A stretch of 35,300 nt of DNA from Flavobacteriales bacterium UBA6049 (GTDB taxonomy: Bacteria; Bacteroidota; Bacteroidia; Flavobacteriales_G; Salibacteraceae), in the NCBI GenBank assembly GCA_002429085.1, contig DIYR01000214.1:1-35300 (forward strand), given 5' to 3'. The notes below the pieces were generated by a model. The model saw nothing but the letters and a program-made list of their open reading frames with translations, made no database searches and was not told the origin of the DNA. Numbering within the stretch: the first letter of the stretch is position 1; each line of letters opens with the position of its first letter. Of this stretch, positions 31,749 to 35,300 are shown piece by piece. Made by a program: the position numbers and the translations under genes.

Positions 31749-32623
31749 TATGCTAGCCCCTCAATCAAACCAATACCAAGATTTGGTTTTTCTTGATTTA
31801 CCAACTCATCTGTAATTCTTCTCCCTGGTATCAAAATCTTATCTACAATAATGCGAGATGCAACTAGTACAACTAAGCCAATTGCTAGTTCAATACCAAG
31901 GCCAGTTAAGTTTTCACTCCAACTATAAAAGTCACCACGAATTCCATTGAAAACAATCATTGCAACTGCTATCATCATTCCTGAATAAGCAATAGATACA
32001 GCTACATTGTCTTTCTCAACTTCATCGTGTAAGTCGTAAGGAAGTAACTTGTCAAAAGCTATGGTAATCAATAAAATCAGCACTTGACCAATAGACCAAA
32101 ACACAAACGATGTAATTAATCCAGAGAGGACTACACCATCATACATTTCAGGGAAGAAATTAGGTCCAGCACCATCCATTGCACCATAAATAATCAATCC
32201 AGACGAAATGTAATTAGCAGCCATAATTAGCCCAGTTCCTGGATTATGATCATCAAAAATTTCTTTATCAATAGAAAAGAATCGGAAAACGATTTTATCG
32301 TTGATTCCTGCCGATAGAGTTAGTAAAATCAGTACCAATAATCCGTATAATGATAAATTGATTAAGTCGGTAATAATCCCTTCACTTTCTCCTGATAACA
32401 CAGGTACCAAGCCAAGCACCAACCCAATGTAATATCCGACAATGGAGATAGCAAATGCAAGGTTATCATGGTGCACCAGTTCTTCTTGAATAGAGATGTT
32501 GCGTTTGAATTGTAAAAACAATTTTTTACCAACGAATAGGAAAAATACAAATACCCCTATCTGCAAGGCACTGTGCCAAATGGTTGTCAATAAATCTTGT
32601 TCCATAATGAGGTTATTTTCCAA
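31712..32623 (-). CDS. DUF350 membrane protein (YjfL-like)
   Basis: A 303-residue protein with eight membrane helices made of two DUF350 repeats of four. Each repeat has an acidic or glycine-rich pattern: AFAISIVGYYIGLVLGLVPV in the first and AVSIAYSGMMIAVAMIVFNG in the second. This family includes E. coli YjfL and is often linked with SpeD/SpeE-like and DUF4178 proteins. It may form a channel or polyamine-related transporter, which is inference. The start (MENNLIMEQ) overlaps the upstream gene by 11 bases; Met7 is another possible start. Confidence 0.88.
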   Translation of the reverse strand: MENNLIMEQDLLTTIWHSALQIGVFVFFLFVGKKLFLQFKRNISIQEELVHHDNLAFAISIVGYYIGLVLGLVPVLSGESEGIITDLINLSLYGLLVLILLTLSAGINDKIVFRFFSIDKEIFDDHNPGTGLIMAANYISSGLIIYGAMDGAGPNFFPEMYDGVVLSGLITSFVFWSIGQVLILLITIAFDKLLPYDLHDEVEKDNVAVSIAYSGMMIAVAMIVFNGIRGDFYSWSENLTGLGIELAIGLVVLVASRIIVDKILIPGRRITDELVNQEKPNLGIGLIEGLAYCTGAFLVLMFV

Positions 32624-33353
32624 ATCCTGATGAGCTGCGAGAGCGAGTTCTTGAACGCGTATATCTTGAAGAAGATCTACTGACTTTACTTCTTACTTTT
32701 TCTTTGAAAGAGCTTGGCTGTGATGCCCATTTGCTCTTCTTACCTCTTGCTGTTTTAGTGTAAGAAGAGCTTCCAAATCCTCCACCTCCATAGTAGTCTC
32801 TATTAGATCGGTAATAAGATCTACCATCGTACCAAGAGCGATATGTTGGTCGGTAATAACCCATTCCGTATCCAAAAAGATCTGATAGTATTCGGTATTT
32901 AGCGTAGAACACCCAAAAACTGTCACCAGAAGAATCTTTTTCCCAGTGTCCGTACTGTTCGTTCCCTACATAATTAGAATAACCTGGAGGAGTAACATTA
33001 TTAGATGTTTTTCCATCGATTTTTCTACCGACTTCCATCCCCAAACTGTTTTGATATTTTTTAAAGTAGATAGGAGACACCTCAATCCAATTGGTAGTTG
33101 ATGATTCGAATATGGTGTCGTTTTTCTCAACAATTACATCATATTGATGAAAGTACTTGTCACCAACCATATCCATGTCAGTTAGCAGTACAGAGTAGTT
33201 GGTGTCTGTAATATGCATTTGATGCACTTGATTGATTCCAGGTGGTATTAAACTCTCAGGTTCAGATTTGCTGAAAATGAGAAAACCTAGTGCCAAGAAT
33301 GCTCCAATAACATAGAGCGTGTAGCGGTTTTGTTCCCAAATAGTTCTAAGCAT
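32613..33353 (-). CDS. Single-span membrane protein with Ser/Arg/Tyr-rich tail
   Basis: A 246-residue protein. One N-terminal membrane helix (about 11-27, YTLYVIGAFLALGFLIF) is followed by an extracytoplasmic domain (about 30-160). The C-terminal 80 residues are low-complexity, rich in Tyr, Gly, Ser and Arg (RSYYRSNRDYYGGGGFGS, then SRSSSRYTRSRTRSRSSSG). The tail resembles that of YjfM/DUF1190-like proteins in related operons, which I note only by composition. It sits between DUF4178 and DUF350, with an 11-base overlap downstream and a 2-base gap upstream, so the operon is tightly coupled. Confidence 0.75.
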   Translation of the reverse strand: MLRTIWEQNRYTLYVIGAFLALGFLIFSKSEPESLIPPGINQVHQMHITDTNYSVLLTDMDMVGDKYFHQYDVIVEKNDTIFESSTTNWIEVSPIYFKKYQNSLGMEVGRKIDGKTSNNVTPPGYSNYVGNEQYGHWEKDSSGDSFWVFYAKYRILSDLFGYGMGYYRPTYRSWYDGRSYYRSNRDYYGGGGFGSSSYTKTARGKKSKWASQPSSFKEKVRSKVSRSSSRYTRSRTRSRSSSGFGK

Positions 33354-33355
33354 GT

Positions 33356-33898
33356 TTAGGCTGGAGTAATGTTAGCAATTTCATATTCTTTTAAGTAGTG
33401 ACCAATGCTCAATTCAAACTCTGCATTGTCGAATTGCTCTATAGAAAGTAAGGTGTTTTTATCAGATTGACACACGTAATCGTAATTCATAAATTCAATC
33501 CAATTTTTTGGTTTTATGCCTTCACCAAAATAGCCGGGAGAAGACTCTACTAGTACGAATGTTTTTCCTTCTAATTCGATGGAAGAAGGGAGTGTATCAT
33601 GTTGTTTGTAATAACCAATGAGCATGTTCTTTGTAACAGGGTCAGATACTTTTTCAGAGAGCACTAATTCTAAGGTATCGTCTTCTTCAACAGATAAAAA
33701 ACGAATGTCTTTTCCATCACTGATTTTATGCTCTTTACTATACTCATTATCTCCCCAGTCGTACTGATAGGTTTCAATAACTTCCCAATCACGTAGGTCG
33801 TATTCAATAATGAATTTGGGAGCCAAATCATGTATGGTTACACGTAATGGATCGTAGTCTGGTTTCTTCTTAAATGAATTAAACAATTTAGAAAACAT
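33356..33898 (-). CDS. DUF4178 protein
   Basis: A 180-residue cytoplasmic protein with the DUF4178 pattern: DYDLRDWEVIETYQYDWGD (33-52), FLSVEEDDTLELVLSE, then a second similar unit ELEGKTFVLVESSPGYFGEG (107-126) and LLSIEQFDNAEFELSIG (149-165). These beta-rich modules are typically found next to DUF350, SpeD and SpeE genes, as here, and sometimes with PspA-like proteins, linking them to envelope stress. It is the first gene of the operon. I found no good -7 box; TAACTTCG in the leader is the nearest match. Confidence 0.85.
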   Translation of the reverse strand: MFSKLFNSFKKKPDYDPLRVTIHDLAPKFIIEYDLRDWEVIETYQYDWGDNEYSKEHKISDGKDIRFLSVEEDDTLELVLSEKVSDPVTKNMLIGYYKQHDTLPSSIELEGKTFVLVESSPGYFGEGIKPKNWIEFMNYDYVCQSDKNTLLSIEQFDNAEFELSIGHYLKEYEIANITPA

Positions 33899-33976
33899 GG
33901 TAGCATTAATTAGTTCGCTTGCTTGCGAAGTTACAATTTGAGCTGAGCCAATTGGTAGATTTACATCAACGGGAAA

Positions 33977-34086
33977 CTAGTGCTGATGTTCTTTTAGAGT
34001 AGCTCCACAAGTAGGGCAAATGTCATCGCTTTTTTTTAATTGCTTTTAGCTTTTTTATTCCCAGTACTCATCGGAGCGAACTCCAT
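33977..34086 (-). pseudogene. Frameshifted small zinc-ribbon protein
   Basis: The minus strand starts at ATG 34084-34086 with MEFAPMSTGNKKAKSN and a stop (TAA), directly followed in another frame by LKKSDDICPTCGATLKEHQH and TAG. The span of 110 bases is not a multiple of three, and the shift falls at a run of eight A. Restored, it would be a protein of about 36 residues with CPTCG near its end. The stop lies ahead of the A run, so a programmed slip would not bypass it; this looks like genomic decay. Confidence 0.5.
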
Positions 34087-34100
34087 TTGGATAGAACTAA

Positions 34101-34134
34101 AAAGGCCAACTCGTCTGTGGACGAATTGGCCTTT
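34101..34134 (-). terminator. Strong inverted repeat / terminator
   Basis: AAAGGCCAAcTCGTC (34101-34115) pairs with GACGAaTTGGCCTTT (34120-34134) with a four-base loop TGTG. On the minus strand a run of five T ends it. It separates the zinc-ribbon relic from the region next to tmRNA and acts in both directions by symmetry. Confidence 0.7.
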
Positions 34135-34141
34135 AAAATCT

Positions 34142-34158
34142 GTGGAGACGGAGAGATT
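34142..34158 (+). repeat. Partial copy of tmRNA 3' end (att-like repeat)
   Basis: GTGGAGACGGAGAGATT at 34142-34158 differs at one base from GTGGAGACGGAGGGATT at 34315-34331, the tmRNA 3' acceptor/T-arm region. The 3' end of tmRNA is a known integration site for genomic islands, so this may be a leftover attachment site. The sequence 34159-34275 between them holds no gene, only a hairpin (CTCAAGC-TTTT-GCTTGAG at 34234-34251). Confidence 0.45.
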
Positions 34159-34275
34159 ACTGGCGTGATCCCTAGAGAGGGTCGTATTCAAACCAAAATG
34201 AATTCTCACTGAAGTTCAGCTTCTTTTCATTTCCTCAAGCTTTTGCTTGAGCAAGCTCAGCACCGCTCTTGAAAA

Positions 34276-34301
34276 TGAAAAAAGCTCCCAATTGGGAGCT
34301 T
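34276..34301 (-). terminator. Terminator of tmRNA
   Basis: AAGCTCCCAATTGGGAGCTT (34282-34301) is a perfect palindrome, followed on the minus strand by TTTTC. It lies 11 bases past the tmRNA CCA end. Confidence 0.8.
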
Positions 34302-34312
34302 CCATTTTTGAT

Positions 34313-34711
34313 TGGTGGAGACGGAGGGATTCGAACCCTCGTCCAAACAAGGAAAAACCAAGCTTTCTACAAGTTTAGTTTGCAATTGGTTTTCGTCTTA
34401 AGCCCGGCCACAAACAACCAAATCTTAAGCTTATCCTATGTTAGCTTCGGAATCAAGTATAGGCACCTATCTTCCTAGCCCATCGTGTCTGATGCCTTCA
34501 TGAGGTAAGTCGTTGGGCGCCACTTACCGGAAGACAACTTGTCTCGCCAACTATTGGCTGAGATTAAGCGAATCCTGCTTAGCAGAGATTACGCAGCAAG
34601 TGCGAAGTTGTTTTCGCCAGTTATAGTTTGCAGTATGTTTTGAAGAGCTACACCACAACGCTCTACTTGCTTACAGGGCAATTCGTCTCGCTGTCAAAAC
34701 CAGTCGTCCCC
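34313..34711 (-). ncRNA. ssrA: tmRNA
   Basis: A 399-base transfer-messenger RNA, minus strand, which rescues stalled ribosomes and tags proteins for degradation. The 5' end GGGGACGACTGG pairs with the 3' end CGTCTCCACCA; CCA is encoded (34313-34315). The T-arm is CGAGGG-TTCGAAT-CCCTCCG. The tag frame runs from 34618 to 34589, GGC GAA AAC AAC TTC GCA CTT GCT GCG TAA, giving GENNFALAA (resume codon Gly), of the Bacteroidota GENN-ALAA kind. The TTTTGACAG sequence after the tRNA-like 5' half and the pseudoknot-rich middle are as expected. Confidence 0.97.
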
Positions 34712-34726
34712 ATTTTTTAGAATTTG

Positions 34727-34734
34727 CAAAGGTA
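34727..34734 (-). promoter_or_regulatory. Promoter -7 box of tmRNA
   Basis: On the minus strand TACCTTTG is an exact match to the TAnnTTTG -7 consensus, 15 bases ahead of the mature tmRNA 5' end. No convincing -33 TTTG lies at the right distance. Confidence 0.6.
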
Positions 34735-34758
34735 GTGAAACCAATTCCATTGTGCGAT

Positions 34759-34766
34759 TATCTTTG
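34759..34766 (+). promoter_or_regulatory. Promoter -7 box of the alanine dehydrogenase-like gene
   Basis: TATCTTTG matches TAnnTTTG exactly and is followed by C; the start codon lies 20 bases further on, so the leader is very short. Confidence 0.6.
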
Positions 34767-34785
34767 CGCAAAACCAAGTAAAGAC

Positions 34786-35300
34786 ATGCAAACTCTGAAA
34801 CTAGGCATCATCAAAGAAGGAAAGAATCCACCAGATAAACGTGTTCCTTTAACTCCAGTACAATGTGCTGAAATTCAAGAACAATATGGAGATCAATTAG
34901 ATCTACAAGTTCAAGAAAGTGCGATCCGAATTTTTCCAGATACGGATTATACAGAAAAAGGAATTTCGTTAACGAATGATGTTTCTAGTAGTGATGTATT
35001 GATAGGAGTAAAAGAAGTGCCAATGGATGACTTAATTCCAAACAAAACGTACTTGTTTTTCTCTCATACAATTAAAGAGCAGCCATACAATCGTAAGTTG
35101 ATGCAAATCATTTTGGAGAAGAATATCCGAATGATTGATTGGGAAGTATTGACAGATAAGCGCTCACGAAGGTTGATTGGTTTTGGTAGGTATGCTGGAA
35201 TTGTGGGTGCCTACAACGGAATTAGAGCTTATGGTTTGCAAACTAAGAGATATGATCTAAAGAAAGCTTCGGATTGTTTTGATAGAAAAGAGATGGAATC
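34786..35300 (+). CDS. Alanine dehydrogenase / saccharopine dehydrogenase-like, N-terminal part
   Basis: 171 codons from ATG 34786 to the window edge, starting MQTLKLGIIKEGKNPPDKRVPLTP. The opening GIIKEGKNPPDKRVPLTPVQC is the AlaDH/PNT N-terminal signature, with the substrate-binding Arg/Lys in this segment. SSDVLIGVKEVPMDDL and KTYLFFSHTIKEQPYNRKLM match Bacteroidota proteins annotated as alanine dehydrogenase but close to saccharopine dehydrogenase (LYS1-like); the turn IGFGRYAGIVGAYNGIRAYG ends the visible part. The NAD-binding domain lies beyond the edge, so function (alanine/lysine metabolism) cannot be settled. Confidence 0.82.
   Translation, partial: MQTLKLGIIKEGKNPPDKRVPLTPVQCAEIQEQYGDQLDLQVQESAIRIFPDTDYTEKGISLTNDVSSSDVLIGVKEVPMDDLIPNKTYLFFSHTIKEQPYNRKLMQIILEKNIRMIDWEVLTDKRSRRLIGFGRYAGIVGAYNGIRAYGLQTKRYDLKKASDCFDRKEME

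Noticed and set aside
34269..34478. Open frame on the plus strand containing GGDGGIRTLV
   Set aside because: It is antisense to the tmRNA 3' end.
1..35300. CRISPR array, transposase or phage structural genes
   Set aside because: No regularly spaced direct repeats, no transposase or integrase domains and no phage structural proteins were seen on either strand.

Overview
The window looks like a chromosomal segment from a low-GC member of Bacteroidota, probably of the Flavobacteriia. The evidence is: two exact TAnnTTTG promoter boxes ahead of conserved features (rocD, tmRNA) and a third ahead of an alanine dehydrogenase-like gene; weak Shine-Dalgarno sites; a tmRNA with the tag GENNFALAA; lipoproteins and outer-membrane barrels; and AraC regulators with membrane sensors. 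Genus cannot be told from sequence alone.

Layout. (1) 1-3012, minus strand: an R-body-type (reb) operon with four RebB-family paralogues and three unfamiliar partner genes. (2) 3297-10161: an RNA-repair and tRNA island. Leftward run an HD-Pnk end-healing enzyme and an ATP-dependent RNA ligase in a translationally coupled pair. Rightward come a 39-codon mini-gene, a cluster of structurally odd tRNAs (Tyr, Pro, Gln, Leu, His), a second and unrelated RNA ligase, a tRNA-Asn interrupted in its anticodon loop by a 46-nt insert, further tRNA-like pieces carrying the same insert motif, and a 745-aa zinc-finger/TerD-like protein. (3) 10218-25188: mostly housekeeping and metabolic genes: tRNA-Lys, a GNAT protein, aroK, a PRTase, two methyltransferases, ornithine aminotransferase, a DJ-1 tandem protein, msrB, a GMC oxidoreductase, and an aldehyde dehydrogenase with DUF779 and an AraC regulator. 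(4) 25239-29777: small secreted or membrane proteins and a membrane-anchored AraC regulator. (5) 29858-33898: a polyamine/envelope-type operon (DUF4178, a Ser/Arg-rich membrane protein, DUF350, SpeE-like, SpeD-like). (6) 33977-35300: a frameshifted zinc-ribbon relic, an att-like repeat, tmRNA (ssrA), and the start of an alanine dehydrogenase-like gene.

The most interesting part is the island in (2). HD-Pnk can convert 2',3'-cyclic phosphate and 5'-OH ends into sealable ends, and the neighbouring ligases can join them. These activities fit repair of tRNAs cut in the anticodon loop, or splicing of the interrupted tRNA-Asn encoded beside them. Three of the six clear tRNAs (Tyr, His, Asn) belong to the GUN-anticodon group cut by colicin E5-type nucleases. 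The insert carries a hairpin motif (TTACC ... GGT-C-AA, with a bulged C) that recurs twice more next to tRNA-like pieces, plus once in short form, suggesting a defined splice element rather than random insertion. A function in defence, repair or tRNA splicing is inference; the genes, tRNA folds and repeated motif are read directly from the sequence.
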